Source of the DNA: Komagataeibacter xylinus NBRC 15237
GTDB lineage: Bacteria > Pseudomonadota > Alphaproteobacteria > Acetobacterales > Acetobacteraceae
Direction of reading: 5' to 3'
Assembly: GCF_001571345.1 (NCBI RefSeq)
Contig: NZ_BCTP01000003.1
Location: forward strand, 105,401-169,400
DNA: 64,000 bases
Position numbers and translations under genes: made by a program. Positions 29,674 through 38,847 of this stretch are shown one piece after another. The notes under the pieces were generated by a model, which was not told where the DNA came from, ran no database searches, and saw nothing but the letters and a program-made list of their open reading frames with translations. Position 1 is the first letter of the stretch, and each line of letters opens with the position of its first letter.

Positions 29674-29733
29674 AACGTGACAACGAGCATCGGGTGAGCG
29701 ATACCGTCATGACGATGAATGGGCGTATAGCTG

Positions 29734-30426
29734 ATGAAAGACGAACGGGCAATGACCGAAAATGAATTTTTATGGGATAAAGCGCCACAACAGGTGCCCT
29801 ATCCCACCGCATTGGCTCAGATGGAGGCTCAGGCCCGCGGAATTCGGGCGGGTACCGCCCCCGAGCGCGTGTGGCTGCTCGAACATCCCCCCACCTACAC
29901 CGCCGGAACCTCGGCGAAGGATTCGGACCTGTTCAACCCGCGCGGCTACCCCACCTACCCGGCCGGGCGTGGCGGGCAGTGGACCTATCATGGTCCAGGG
30001 CAGCGCGTGGCCTATGCCATGCTCGACCTGACCCGCCCGCGCGCCATGGTGCCCCCGCGCGACCTGCGGGCCTATGTTCATGCGCTGGAGGAATGGATCA
30101 TCCGCACCCTTGCCCGCTTTGGGGTGACGGGCGAGCGGCGCGCGGAGCGTATTGGCGTGTGGGTGGTCGATCCCGCCACGGGGCGCGAGGAAAAGATCGC
30201 GGCGATTGGCGTGCGGGTCTCACGCTGGGTGAGCTGGCATGGCATTGCGATCAATGTTGATCCCGACCTGAGCGATTTTGGCGGAATCGTGCCCTGTGGC
30301 ATCAGCGAATACGGCGTGACCAGCCTGGCGAAGCTGGGCAGGCAGGTGCGCATGGAGGATGTGGATGCCGCGCTGGCCGAGACATGGGCCGCCTGTCTCG
30401 GCCCGATTCGCGGCGCGCAGGAGTAA
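29734..30426 (+). CDS. lipB: Lipoyl(octanoyl) transferase
   Basis: The 230-aa enzyme moves octanoyl from ACP to the lipoyl domains of 2-oxoacid dehydrogenases and the glycine cleavage H protein. The family motif [20 protein letters not shown] (80-99) is intact, with catalytic Lys154 ([14 protein letters not shown]) and Cys188 ([17 protein letters not shown]). An in-frame ATG at 29752 (MTENEFLW) is an equally likely start. It is convergent with the LolA-like gene, with a hairpin over its stop. Identification is certain. Confidence 0.96.
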   Translation: MKDERAMTENEFLWDKAPQQVPYPTALAQMEAQARGIRAGTAPERVWLLEHPPTYTAGTSAKDSDLFNPRGYPTYPAGRGGQWTYHGPGQRVAYAMLDLTRPRAMVPPRDLRAYVHALEEWIIRTLARFGVTGERRAERIGVWVVDPATGREEKIAAIGVRVSRWVSWHGIAINVDPDLSDFGGIVPCGISEYGVTSLAKLGRQVRMEDVDAALAETWAACLGPIRGAQE

Positions 30427-30438
30427 ATCCGCGCGCCG
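30411..30438. terminator. Hairpin over the lipB stop
   Basis: CGGCGCGC pairs perfectly with GCGCGCCG across a 12-base loop containing the lipB stop codon. It lies between convergent lipB and the LolA-like gene. No T tract follows, so its terminator role is moderate. Confidence 0.45.
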
Positions 30439-30446
30439 CCCTGCGG

Positions 30447-31073
30447 TCAGTTGCTGGCGCTGAGGGTAAACATTGTGTCAGGCCAGGACTGGCCGCTGAC
30501 CGTGGTATCGGTCAGGTCGAGGCGGATGTGCTGGCGCTCCACATCGGTCATTTCAATGACCAGCAGCGACAGCCTGCCTCCGATATCCGCGAATCCGAGG
30601 GTCAGGATGCCCTGCGATTCGCTGTCGCGCCGCCCCAGCGAGACCTGCAGGCTGTTCTGCCCGTGCTGCACCGCTGTCACCGCAATCTGGCCAGACAGGT
30701 GCACCGGCTGGTCGAGCAGCAGGCCGAGCGGCTGGCGGCCAAGCGACATGCGGGTGACCGATTCGCGCCGGTGATCGACAAACAGCAGGTGCCCGTTCGC
30801 GGCCACCAGCTTCATCGAGCCCGGCGTTGCATAATCCAGCCGCAGGCGGCCGGGGTCGTAATGCATGATGCCCTGCCCCTTGCCGCCATCGGGCCATGTC
30901 TGCACGAAATTGGCCTGTAGCCCGCGTGAGGTGTTGAGATAGGTCTCGACGCGGGCGATATCATCGGCCTGGTTGGGCGATGTGGTGGCAGGCGTGCCCG
31001 CGCAGGCGGCGAGCAGCGTGAGCAGCCCCCCCATCATCAGCCGCCGCGTGGCGAAGGGAAAGGCGGGTTTCAT
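30447..31073 (-). CDS. LolA-like outer-membrane lipoprotein carrier, itself a lipoprotein
   Basis: The 208-aa protein has a lipoprotein signal with lipobox LLAAC (Cys24) after a basic, hydrophobic leader. The mature part resembles LolA: VETYLNTSRGLQANFVQTW, then GIMHYDPGRLRLDY and alternating strands ending MFTLSA. LolA is normally a soluble periplasmic carrier; a predicted lipid anchor is unusual and would tether it to a membrane. The start overlaps the bolA stop by four bases. It converges with lipB. The family is fairly sure; the anchored state is inferred from the lipobox alone. Confidence 0.8.
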   Translation of the reverse strand: MKPAFPFATRRLMMGGLLTLLAACAGTPATTSPNQADDIARVETYLNTSRGLQANFVQTWPDGGKGQGIMHYDPGRLRLDYATPGSMKLVAANGHLLFVDHRRESVTRMSLGRQPLGLLLDQPVHLSGQIAVTAVQHGQNSLQVSLGRRDSESQGILTLGFADIGGRLSLLVIEMTDVERQHIRLDLTDTTVSGQSWPDTMFTLSASN

Positions 31074-31414
31074 GCCGTGGCCATCCGCGCCTGCTCGGCG
31101 GGCGTGCGCAGCACGAGCGAGAGCGCATGCATGCCACCCGCGAATTCACCCGCCAGCAGGTCATGCACCAGGCGCGAGCGCTGCACGCGGCCCACGCCCT
31201 CGAAGGCAGGGCTTACGATCAGCACGTTATAGTGACTTTCGCCAGCCTGCACGCCGTTGTCGCGCACATGCACGTGGTGGGCATGGCGTGCACTGTCATC
31301 GTGGATGGTGAGTTCCACCGGGGCGAGGTGTTGGCGTATGATGTGGTCGATCCGTCCGGCCCGGCCGGTTGCGTGCTGTTCCATTGGCGGCTCCATGATA
31401 GCGGGATCATTCAT
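31070..31414 (-). CDS. bolA: BolA family protein
   Basis: The 114-aa product is a BolA-like protein, a partner of monothiol glutaredoxins in iron-sulfur trafficking and a possible regulator. Recognisable sequence includes IDHIIRQHLAPVELTIHDDSARH, GESHYNVLIVSPAFEGVGRVQRSRLVHDLLAGEFAGGMHALSL, with the conserved RxR and final HALS motif. I set the start at 31414; the frame extends 41 codons upstream but that part is basic, Cys-rich and overlaps the divergent J-domain gene. Downstream it overlaps the LolA-like gene by ATGA. BolA divergent from a J-protein/cobST set is a known alphaproteobacterial arrangement. Confidence 0.9.
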   Translation of the reverse strand: MNDPAIMEPPMEQHATGRAGRIDHIIRQHLAPVELTIHDDSARHAHHVHVRDNGVQAGESHYNVLIVSPAFEGVGRVQRSRLVHDLLAGEFAGGMHALSLVLRTPAEQARMATA

Positions 31415-31463
31415 TGCACAGCTTCGCTCTTGCACGAAGCATGGACAGGCGCACATAACGGGA

Positions 31464-32093
31464 ATGATGAAGAGAAGGAACACCCGGCACCGCGCCTTTG
31501 ACCCCGATCCCGATGCGCCGGACCGCTGCTGCGACATGCATGGCTGCGACCAGCCCGCAGGCTACCGGGCCCCGCGCTCGCGTGATGCGCTGAACAAGTA
31601 TTTCTGGTTCTGCCTTGAACATGTGCGTGAATACAATTCACGGTGGGACTATTATCGCGGCATGTCACCGGGCCAGATCGAGGCGCATATCCGCGCCGAT
31701 GCCTCATGGGACCGTCCTTCATGGAAGCTGGGCCAGGGCAGTGCCGCCCGCGCGTTCAGCGAGGACGACGTGATCGACCCGCTCGACCTGCTCAAGGGGG
31801 CCGCCAAGGCGCGCGCGCGCAGCCGCACCCGCCGCCAGCAGGACGAGGACCGCCGGGCCGACGCGCCGCCTGCGCTGCGCTACCCGCTTGGCGTGCTCGA
31901 CCTGGGCTGGCCCGTGTCGATGGAAGAACTCAAGACCCGCTACAAGCTGCTCGCCCGCCAGCATCACCCAGATGCGAATGGCGGCGACCGCAAGGCGGAA
32001 GAGCGCTTCAAGGGCATCAATATCGCCTACACCACCGTGCGCGCCCATCTGGTGGCCACCAGCGGGCGCGAGGATGTCGCCCGGAGCGCCTGA
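31464..32093 (+). CDS. J-domain protein with N-terminal Cys/His motif
   Basis: The 209-aa co-chaperone has its J domain at the C-terminus (about 145-200), with the HPD tripeptide at 168-170 in [16 protein letters not shown]. The N-terminal part holds Cys23, Cys28, Cys50 and His53 (CDMHGC and FCLEH), which could bind a metal ion. A basic/acidic linker rich in Arg, Lys and Asp lies between. Such proteins stimulate DnaK; the client is unknown. It is 49 bases from the divergent bolA start and 121 bases before cobS. The conserved linkage to cobS-cobT suggests a link to cobaltochelatase assembly, which is inference. Start is the first of two adjacent ATG codons. Confidence 0.88.
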   Translation: MMKRRNTRHRAFDPDPDAPDRCCDMHGCDQPAGYRAPRSRDALNKYFWFCLEHVREYNSRWDYYRGMSPGQIEAHIRADASWDRPSWKLGQGSAARAFSEDDVIDPLDLLKGAAKARARSRTRRQQDEDRRADAPPALRYPLGVLDLGWPVSMEELKTRYKLLARQHHPDANGGDRKAEERFKGINIAYTTVRAHLVATSGREDVARSA

Positions 32094-32214
32094 AACGGGC
32101 CGCGCCATCTTATGGCCGATCTGTTACAGATATGTTTATACTCGAGGCCCGATATGCCGCCCTGCGCTGTCATGGTGGGCCTTAACAGACGAAGTGACGG
32201 ACGAGATAAAGCAG

Positions 32215-33240
32215 ATGAACGAACCAGCAGACCTGACAACTGCCGCCGTGGATGCCAACGGCACGCCACTCCCCGCCATTTCGGCCGTCAATGCGCCTGA
32301 CCTGCAGGTTTCGGCACGTGATGTGTTCGGCATCGATAGCGACATGAAGGTGCCCGCCTTCTCGGTGCGCACGGATCATGTGCCCGATATCGACCCGTCG
32401 TACAAATTCGACCATGACACCACGCTGGCCATCCTGGCCGGGTTTGCCTTCAACCGCCGCGTCATGGTGCAGGGCTATCATGGCACCGGCAAGTCATCGC
32501 ATATCGAGCAGGTCGCCGCCCGCCTCAACTGGCCGAGCGTGCGCATCAACCTCGACAGTCACATCTCGCGCATCGACCTGATCGGCAAGGACGCGATCGT
32601 GCTGAAGGATGGCCAGCAGATCACCGAATTCCGCGAGGGGCTGCTGCCGTGGGGCCTGCAGCACCCCTGTGCGCTGGTGTTTGATGAATATGATGCCGGT
32701 CGGCCCGACGTGATGTTCGTGATCCAGCGCGTGCTGGAGGTGGAAGGTCACCTGACGCTGCTCGACCAGAACCGCGTGATCCGCCCGCACCCCTTCTTCC
32801 GCCTGTTCGCCACGGCCAACACGGTGGGCCTGGGCGATACGACCGGCCTGTATCATGGCACGCAGCAGATCAACCAGGGCCAGATGGACCGCTGGAACAT
32901 CGTAACCACCCTCAATTACCTGCCCCACGCGCAGGAAACCGCCATCGTGCTGGCCAAGATGGGCATCGACCCCCAAAAGGACGAAGCCAGCCGCAAGCGG
33001 GTGGAAAGCATGGTGGCGCTGGCGGACCTTACGCGCTCGGGCTTCATCGCGGGTGACATTTCCACCGTCATGTCGCCGCGCACGGTCATAAGCTGGGCAG
33101 AAAACTTCCGTATTTTCAACGATCTTGCCTTCGCCTTCCGCGTTACGTTCCTCAACAAGTGCGATGAGGCGGAGCGCCCCACGGTGGCGGAGTATTACCA
33201 GCGTTGCTTCAACGCCAGCCCGCTGGCGCCACGGGGCTGA
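32215..33240 (+). CDS. cobS: Aerobic cobaltochelatase subunit CobS
   Basis: The 341-aa AAA+ ATPase works with CobT and CobN to insert cobalt into hydrogenobyrinate a,c-diamide in the aerobic cobalamin pathway. Walker A is GYHGTGKS (87-94), Walker B VFDEYD (155-160), and the sensor region [17 protein letters not shown] is typical of MoxR-like ATPases of this type. I chose ATG 32215; the frame is open far upstream but that overlaps the J-domain gene. The stop overlaps the cobT start as TGATG/ATGA, so the subunits are coupled. CobN is not in the window. Confidence 0.96.
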   Translation: MNEPADLTTAAVDANGTPLPAISAVNAPDLQVSARDVFGIDSDMKVPAFSVRTDHVPDIDPSYKFDHDTTLAILAGFAFNRRVMVQGYHGTGKSSHIEQVAARLNWPSVRINLDSHISRIDLIGKDAIVLKDGQQITEFREGLLPWGLQHPCALVFDEYDAGRPDVMFVIQRVLEVEGHLTLLDQNRVIRPHPFFRLFATANTVGLGDTTGLYHGTQQINQGQMDRWNIVTTLNYLPHAQETAIVLAKMGIDPQKDEASRKRVESMVALADLTRSGFIAGDISTVMSPRTVISWAENFRIFNDLAFAFRVTFLNKCDEAERPTVAEYYQRCFNASPLAPRG

Positions 33241-35153
33241 TGACAGGGCAGGCACGCATGCAAGAGAACCGGAAAAAGACTCCCCCCCCGCAGGCCGAGG
33301 ACGAAGCCCGCAGCGCCGAGAGCTTCAAGCGCGCCACGGTTGGCGCCGTGCGGGCCGTGGGCGGGCAGGCGCAGACCGAGGTCTCGTTCCTCAATGGTCC
33401 CGTGCCTTCCGGCGTGTCGGTTACCGGTACCCATGTGCGCCTGCCCCACCCCTCGCGCCGCATGACCGAGGCGGAAATGACCCGCATGCGCGGTGCAGCC
33501 GATGCCGCCGCCCTGCGCCTGCGCCACCACAACGCGCCCCTGCATGAAAGTGCCCGCCCGCCCGCGGGTGAGGCGCGTGAAGTGTATGACATGCTCGAGC
33601 AGGCCCGGGTGGAAAGCTTGGGTGCGCGGCACATGGCCGGGGTGGCCGCAAATCTTGATGCCCGCCTGGCGCAGGAATGCGCCGATATGGGCCTTGACCG
33701 CCTGCCCAGCCACACAAAGCTGCCTACGCCCTTCGCGCTGGGCCTGCTGGCGCGCGAGAACATGTCTGGCCATCCGGTGCCGCAATCCATGCGCGCACTC
33801 ATGGCGCGCTGGGCCGATGACCTGCCGCCCGCCGCCCGCCGCGCCCTTGATGAGATGGCGGCACGGCAGGACAGCCAGCAGGAATTCGCCCAGGCCGCGC
33901 GCAGGCTGCTCATGGCGTGTGATCTGCTCGAGCAGGAAACCACGCCCGAGGAAGAGGCGGATGACGGCACGAACGATGCCGAGGCTGCCAGCAGCGACGA
34001 CGAGGAACCCTCTGACGACACCACCCCTGATGCCCAGGAGGACGGCCCGGAAGAGGATGACAGCAACCAGCCCATGCAGATGTCGCAGGGTACCGGCGCC
34101 AGCGATGACGAACCCGATGATGGCGAACAGGGTGGCTCGGCCAGCGGGTCGGAAGAAGCCGGTGGACCCGCCGAGGGTGACGCGGAGGAAGCGGAGCCGC
34201 AGCGCGGCTACCATGCCTTCACCACCGTTTTTGATGAGGAAATTGCGGCCGAGGACCTGTGCGACGCGGAAGAACTGTTCCGCCTGCGCCAGACGCTCGA
34301 CCAGCAGCTTGTCAGCATGCAGGGCGTGGTGTCCAAGCTGGCCAACCGCCTGCAGCGCAAGCTCATGGCGCAGCAGACGCGTGCGTGGGAGTTCGACCTT
34401 GAGGAAGGCATGCTCGATGCCGGGCGGCTTTCGCGCATTGTGGTCAATCCCATGCTCTCGCTGTCCTACAAGCGCGAGCGTGATACGGATTTCCGCGATA
34501 CGGTGGTAACGCTCCTGATCGACAATTCGGGCTCCATGCGTGGCCGCCCCATCTCGGTGGCCGCCATGTGCGGCGATATCCTGGCTCGTACGCTCGAACG
34601 CTGCGCGGTGAAGGTTGAAGTGCTCGGCTTTACCACCCGTGCCTGGAAAGGTGGCCGCAGCCGCGAGGAATGGGTGCAGGCGGGCAAGCCTGAAAATCCG
34701 GGTCGGCTGAATGACCTGCGCCATATCATCTACAAGGCGGCCGACATGCCGTGGCGGCGTGCGCGGCGCAACCTTGGCCTGATGCTGCGCGAGGGGCTGC
34801 TCAAGGAAAACATTGATGGCGAGGCCCTGCTCTGGGCCCAGCGCCGCCTTGCCGCCCGGCCTGAAGGCAGGCGTATCCTGATGGTGATCTCCGATGGCGC
34901 GCCGGTGGATGACAGCACGCTGTCGGCCAATCCCGGTTCCTACCTCGAGAACCACCTGCGCGAGGTGATCGCCCATATCGAGACGCGGACCACGACCGAA
35001 CTGCTGGCCATTGGCATCGGGCATGACGTGACGCGCTATTACCGTCGCGCCGTGACCATTACCGACCCCGAGGAACTTGGTGGCACGATGATGAAAAAGC
35101 TGTCCGAACTGTTTGGCGAGGAATCAGCGCGGGGGCCGCGACGCAGCCGCTGA
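33240..35153 (+). CDS. cobT: Aerobic cobaltochelatase subunit CobT
   Basis: The 637-aa subunit carries a C-terminal von Willebrand A domain with MIDAS motif DNSGS (428-432, in [13 protein letters not shown]), which binds CobS as in magnesium chelatase BchD/BchI. The N-terminal CobT domain (to about 225) is followed by an acidic low-complexity linker from about 230 to 320, rich in Glu, Asp and Ser. The ATG at 33240 overlaps the cobS stop; a second in-frame ATG at 33258 is possible. A strong intrinsic terminator closes the operon after its stop. Confidence 0.96.
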   Translation: MTGQARMQENRKKTPPPQAEDEARSAESFKRATVGAVRAVGGQAQTEVSFLNGPVPSGVSVTGTHVRLPHPSRRMTEAEMTRMRGAADAAALRLRHHNAPLHESARPPAGEAREVYDMLEQARVESLGARHMAGVAANLDARLAQECADMGLDRLPSHTKLPTPFALGLLARENMSGHPVPQSMRALMARWADDLPPAARRALDEMAARQDSQQEFAQAARRLLMACDLLEQETTPEEEADDGTNDAEAASSDDEEPSDDTTPDAQEDGPEEDDSNQPMQMSQGTGASDDEPDDGEQGGSASGSEEAGGPAEGDAEEAEPQRGYHAFTTVFDEEIAAEDLCDAEELFRLRQTLDQQLVSMQGVVSKLANRLQRKLMAQQTRAWEFDLEEGMLDAGRLSRIVVNPMLSLSYKRERDTDFRDTVVTLLIDNSGSMRGRPISVAAMCGDILARTLERCAVKVEVLGFTTRAWKGGRSREEWVQAGKPENPGRLNDLRHIIYKAADMPWRRARRNLGLMLREGLLKENIDGEALLWAQRRLAARPEGRRILMVISDGAPVDDSTLSANPGSYLENHLREVIAHIETRTTTELLAIGIGHDVTRYYRRAVTITDPEELGGTMMKKLSELFGEESARGPRRSR

Positions 35154-35170
35154 AGGCTTCCCGCTCCCCT

Positions 35171-35206
35171 GCCCCGCGCCATGTCATTGGCGCGGGGCTT
35201 TTTTTT
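35171..35206 (+). terminator. Intrinsic terminator after cobT
   Basis: GCCCCGCGCCA pairs with TGGCGCGGGGC around a 6-base loop and is followed by eight T. It lies 18 bases after the cobT stop, and the T tract runs into the stop codon of the convergent decarboxylase gene. Confidence 0.9.
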
Positions 35207-36638
35207 AGACTGCGACCAGCCTGCGGTCGGCGAGTTCAAGCAGCGCGTCGAGCATGCGGTCAACATCCGCATTGGTGGTGCGGTGGTTGACGATGGCCGC
35301 CCGCACGGCCTTGTGGCCGTTGATGATGGTGGTGGACGGCGCGGCAATCCCGCTTTCATGCAGGTCTTTCACCACCTCGCCATTGAAGTGGTCCAGATCC
35401 TCCACGGGGGCGATGATGCGGAAGCACACGATGTTCAGGGTCACGGGAGCGAGCAGTTCCAGCCGGGGGTTGGCCTCCACCCGGGCGGCAAGGTGGCGGG
35501 CGATGGCGCAGCAGTTGGCGATCATGTCGCCCATGCCATCGGCGCCATAGGTGCCCAGCGTCATCCATACCTTCAGCGCCCTGAACCCGCGTGACAGGTC
35601 GGGGCCGAGATCGCAGTACCACGGGCCATTGGTGGCGAGGCCCCGGTCCTCACGCGCCAGATAGGCGCGGGACTGGGCAAAGGCATCAACCTGCGCGCCG
35701 GGGCGGCGGACGAGGATGCAGCCTGCATCGTACTGCACCTGCGCCCATTTATGGAAATCAAACGCCACGCTATCGGCGCGCTCCAGCCCGCGCAGCCCTG
35801 GCCGCAGCGTGTCGGACAGCATGGCCAGCGCGCCGAATGCGCCATCGACATGAAACCAGATGTCCTCACGCGCGGCGATGTCGGCCAGCGTGTTCAGGTC
35901 ATCAATCGCGCCGGTATCGACCGTGCCAGCCGTGCCGATCACGATAAACGGCTCAAGCCCCGCCGCGCGGTCGCGCGCGATGGCCTGCTCGAGTGCGGGT
36001 AGGACCATGCGGTTGTGTTCATCCACCGGGATCACGCGCAGGCTGTCCGTGCCCAGTCCGGTCAGGTCGAATGCGCGCGAAATGCAGCCATGCGCGGTGG
36101 CGGCGGCGTAGCCCACCAGTTTGCGGCTGCGCACGCCCTCGGTCCGCATCTTCAGCCCATCGGGCACGGCGCGACTGGCGGTGATGACAGCAATCATGTT
36201 GGCCATTGATGAGCCGGTGACCAGCAGCCCCGTGGTTTCGGCCGGGAAGCCGCACATCTCGGCGCCCCAGCGGATCACCTCGCGCTCGACCTCGATGGGC
36301 GCATGGTCGCGGCCGCCGCAATTGGCGTTCAGCCCCCCCACCAGCAGTTCCGACAGCATGCCCACCGCCGTGCCGCCGCCATGCACCCAGCCCATGAAGC
36401 CGGGATGCACGTTGCCGGTGGAATAGGGTTCAACCAGTTCGCGAAAGCGGGCGTACAGTTCTTCCGGTGGGGTGGGCGCGTGTGGCAGGCCGGTGCGCAA
36501 CTGCGCGCGCAGGGCGGTCGGCATGGGCTGCCACACCGGGCGCTCGCGCAGGGTGGAGAGGCGGTCCATCATGTCATCGACCATCTGGTGGCCCAAGGCC
36601 CGCAGCGCATCCCAGTTATCCGGGTCCAGTCCTGTCAT
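35205..36638 (-). CDS. PLP-dependent amino-acid decarboxylase (group II, aromatic-L-amino-acid/glutamate decarboxylase family)
   Basis: The 477-aa enzyme is a group II PLP decarboxylase. The PLP lysine is Lys297 in SVAFDFHKWAQ, and the ring-nitrogen Asp is Asp264 in WFHVDGAFGA. The N-terminal swap region HPGFMGWVHGGGTAVGMLSELL and TGLLVTGSSMANMIAVITAS are typical of the aromatic-L-amino-acid decarboxylase branch. The substrate (Trp/Phe/Tyr/DOPA or other) cannot be fixed from sequence. I set the start at 36638, preceded by GGAGAG; the frame is open 49 codons further. It lies 97 bases after the SBF-like transporter on the same strand. It ends against the cobT terminator. Confidence 0.88.
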   Translation of the reverse strand: MTGLDPDNWDALRALGHQMVDDMMDRLSTLRERPVWQPMPTALRAQLRTGLPHAPTPPEELYARFRELVEPYSTGNVHPGFMGWVHGGGTAVGMLSELLVGGLNANCGGRDHAPIEVEREVIRWGAEMCGFPAETTGLLVTGSSMANMIAVITASRAVPDGLKMRTEGVRSRKLVGYAAATAHGCISRAFDLTGLGTDSLRVIPVDEHNRMVLPALEQAIARDRAAGLEPFIVIGTAGTVDTGAIDDLNTLADIAAREDIWFHVDGAFGALAMLSDTLRPGLRGLERADSVAFDFHKWAQVQYDAGCILVRRPGAQVDAFAQSRAYLAREDRGLATNGPWYCDLGPDLSRGFRALKVWMTLGTYGADGMGDMIANCCAIARHLAARVEANPRLELLAPVTLNIVCFRIIAPVEDLDHFNGEVVKDLHESGIAAPSTTIINGHKAVRAAIVNHRTTNADVDRMLDALLELADRRLVAV

Positions 36639-36735
36639 CTCTCTCCACCATTTCGTGCGGTTGTCATGCCCGGCGGGCATTGTCGGCCTGCCTACATACC
36701 GGGCCGGGCCGCCATGCGCGAGGGGGAAGATGGGG

Positions 36736-37689
36736 TCAGTCCGCCTTCTCCGCGCCAAAACGCCGCGCCAGCGTGGCGCAGGCAAAAAGCTGGATCTGGT
36801 GGTAGATCATGAGCGGCAGCACGATCAGCCCGACCTCGGTGGGCGCAAACAGCACGCTGGCAATCGGCACGCCTGATGCCAGCGACTTCTTGGAACCACA
36901 GAACACGATGGCAATCCGGTCCGCCCGTGCAAAGCCGCCCATGCGCCCCACCAGCAGGGTCAGCCCCAGCACCAGCGCCAGCAATCCCGCATCGGCCAGC
37001 GCCACGCGGCCAAGCTGGCTTGCTGGCAGGCGGTGCCACAGCCCCTGGGTCACCGCCTCGCTGAAGGCGGTATAGACCACCACCAGAATCGACCCCCGAT
37101 CGGAGAAGGAAAGCAGTTTTTTGTGCCGGTGCGCCCAGCCCCCGATCCAGGGCTGAAGCCCCTGCCCCGCAATGAAGGGCACGAGCAGTTGCCCCACGAT
37201 GGGCATGATCCCCCCGCCGCCCCCGCTGGCATGGCGGCTGAACACGATGCCCACCAGCACGGGTGTTATGAAAATGCCCAGTATGTTGGACAGCGTTGCC
37301 GAACAGATGGCCGCCGCCACGTTGCCGCGCGCAATCGAGGTAAACGCGATGGAGGACTGCACGGTGGAGGGCAGGCAGCACAGGAACAGCATGCCCGTCC
37401 ACATCGGGCCATCAAGCAGGCGTGGAAAGGCCGCATGCAGGCCCATGCCCAGCAGCGGAAACATGACGAACGTGCAGAGCAGGATGGCGAGATGGATGCG
37501 CCACCCGGTCACCCCCTCCACCACCGCCCGGCGCGACAGGCGCGCCCCCTGGAGGAAAAACATGTTCGCGATCATGATGATGGCGAGGATATTGAACACC
37601 CTCACCCCTATCCCCCGGCAGGGCAGCACGCTGGCCATGCCAACGGTAGCCAGCAGGCATACAAGAAAGGAATCAAGTCTGCGAAGCAT
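36736..37689 (-). CDS. Bile acid:sodium symporter family protein (SBF-like)
   Basis: The 317-aa membrane protein has about nine or ten hydrophobic segments and fits the SBF-like (PF13593) branch related to YfeH/ASBT. Characteristic pieces are FFLQGARLS, MLFLCCLPSTVQSSIAFTSIARGN (the crossover helix region) and IVFCGSKKSLASGVPIASVLF (second crossover). Substrates are unknown anions or organic acids. It precedes the PLP decarboxylase on the same strand by 97 bases; a shared role in uptake of the decarboxylase substrate or export of a product is possible but unproven. Divergent neighbour is the secreted unknown, 89 bases away. Confidence 0.85.
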   Translation of the reverse strand: MLRRLDSFLVCLLATVGMASVLPCRGIGVRVFNILAIIMIANMFFLQGARLSRRAVVEGVTGWRIHLAILLCTFVMFPLLGMGLHAAFPRLLDGPMWTGMLFLCCLPSTVQSSIAFTSIARGNVAAAICSATLSNILGIFITPVLVGIVFSRHASGGGGGIMPIVGQLLVPFIAGQGLQPWIGGWAHRHKKLLSFSDRGSILVVVYTAFSEAVTQGLWHRLPASQLGRVALADAGLLALVLGLTLLVGRMGGFARADRIAIVFCGSKKSLASGVPIASVLFAPTEVGLIVLPLMIYHQIQLFACATLARRFGAEKAD

Positions 37690-37778
37690 GGTGAAGGCGG
37701 TAGCCTGATGCTATGGGAATGATGCGGAGATTATACCGGATTGCATCCGCTGCCTATTCACGCCACCTTGTGCTGCAA

Positions 37779-38711
37779 ATGAAAAAAATATTCCTCACTA
37801 CGGTCCTGGCCGCCCTGTCGTGCATGGGTGCGGCGCAGGCGACAGCCCTGCCCGGCACCTGCGCCAGCGCACAGCTTGCCAGTAGCCAGCCGCATGGCAG
37901 CAATACGCTTGCAGGCCATAACTACGACCTGGCTCTGGCGGGAAACGTGCGCCAGACCTTTCACGCGGGCGATATCGCAGCCAGCGGCACGGGGCTGGAG
38001 CCGCAGGCCCTGCGCGACATGGAGGACGTGGCCTCCCTCGTGCTGCTCGCCACCCTGACGGGCCACCACTCGCAGGGTTGCGCGCAGGATTATTTCGTCT
38101 CCGCCGCAACGCCCATCATGGACGGGCTGCGCGCGGGCCGCAGCTATGACCTGATCTGGCAGGACGGGCTGCTGAGCAGCGGGGAGACGAAGCTCTCCTT
38201 CCACCGCGCGCATCTGCACCTTGCCGGCGCCAAAGGCGACACCGCCCCCGCCACCATCACGCTTGATACGCAGGGCCTTGGCATAACCGGCTCGCACAAC
38301 ACGCTTCTGGTCAATGCCCTGCCGCAGCAGGCCACGGCCAATGCTTCCGTGCCCAGCGCATCGCTCGTATCGCTCGCCGCTGCCATTACCGGCCACCCGA
38401 CCGAGACTGTCATGGTGCCGCTGCATGTCTCATCACTCACCGCCCAGCGCGGCGCCATGCAGATTACCGGCAATGGCGACGCCAGCCTGACGGGCAATAC
38501 CGATGCGTCATCCGCCAATGGCCATATTCAGGTACAGAACCTTGATGCCGTGATCGATACCCTGCGCAACGCGGGCCAGACCCGTGCCAGTGCAGCCCTG
38601 GTCCTAGCCAAGCTGTTTGGCCATAAATCGGTCTCGGGGGGAACGGGGTGGGATGTCAGTTGGGAGGGTGGCGTCATGACCGTCAATCACATTCCGCTGC
38701 CCATTCGCTGA
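37779..38711 (+). CDS. Secreted protein of unknown function, 310 aa (DUF2125-like C-terminus)
   Basis: A clear Sec signal peptide is present: MKKIFLTTVLAALSCMGAAQA with likely cleavage after residue 21. The mature protein is Ala/Gly/Thr-rich with many short strand-like segments, two cysteines (CASAQ near 27 and GCAQDY near 110) that could form a disulfide, and an HxH-containing central stretch. The C-terminal part, LDAVIDTLRNAGQTRASAALVLAKLFG followed by GWDVSWEGGVMTVNHIPLPI, resembles the end of DUF2125 proteins; this is a weak, by-eye match. The ATG at 37779 was chosen for the signal peptide. A strong intrinsic terminator follows. No operon partner. Confidence 0.75.
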   Translation: MKKIFLTTVLAALSCMGAAQATALPGTCASAQLASSQPHGSNTLAGHNYDLALAGNVRQTFHAGDIAASGTGLEPQALRDMEDVASLVLLATLTGHHSQGCAQDYFVSAATPIMDGLRAGRSYDLIWQDGLLSSGETKLSFHRAHLHLAGAKGDTAPATITLDTQGLGITGSHNTLLVNALPQQATANASVPSASLVSLAAAITGHPTETVMVPLHVSSLTAQRGAMQITGNGDASLTGNTDASSANGHIQVQNLDAVIDTLRNAGQTRASAALVLAKLFGHKSVSGGTGWDVSWEGGVMTVNHIPLPIR

Positions 38712-38728
38712 AGGGCCTATGGATCAGC

Positions 38729-38764
38729 AACCTGACAGGCCGTATTGGCCTGTCAGGTTTTTTT
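38729..38764 (+). terminator. Intrinsic terminator after the secreted unknown
   Basis: AACCTGACAGGCC pairs perfectly with GGCCTGTCAGGTT around a 5-base loop, followed by a T7 tract. This is among the clearest rho-independent terminators in the window. Confidence 0.93.
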
Positions 38765-38804
38765 GTGAACAAACACGACGGGCACCGACTGAAAGAAGAG
38801 TCTG

Positions 38805-38836
38805 GTCGCGCCGCCTTTTTAAAGAAAGGCAGCATC
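38805..38836. repeat. Short copy E of the palindromic repeat
   Basis: GCCGCCTTTTTAAAGAAAGGCAGC forms a hairpin like the GC-ended hairpins of the other copies. It lies just beyond the mfd stop and could terminate mfd on the minus strand. Confidence 0.45.
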
Positions 38837-38847
38837 CAGACCCGCCC

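Noticed and set aside
33195..35024. 609-codon minus-strand open frame over cobT
   Set aside because: Antisense to CobT; the acidic repeat of CobT removes stops on the other strand. No recognisable domain.
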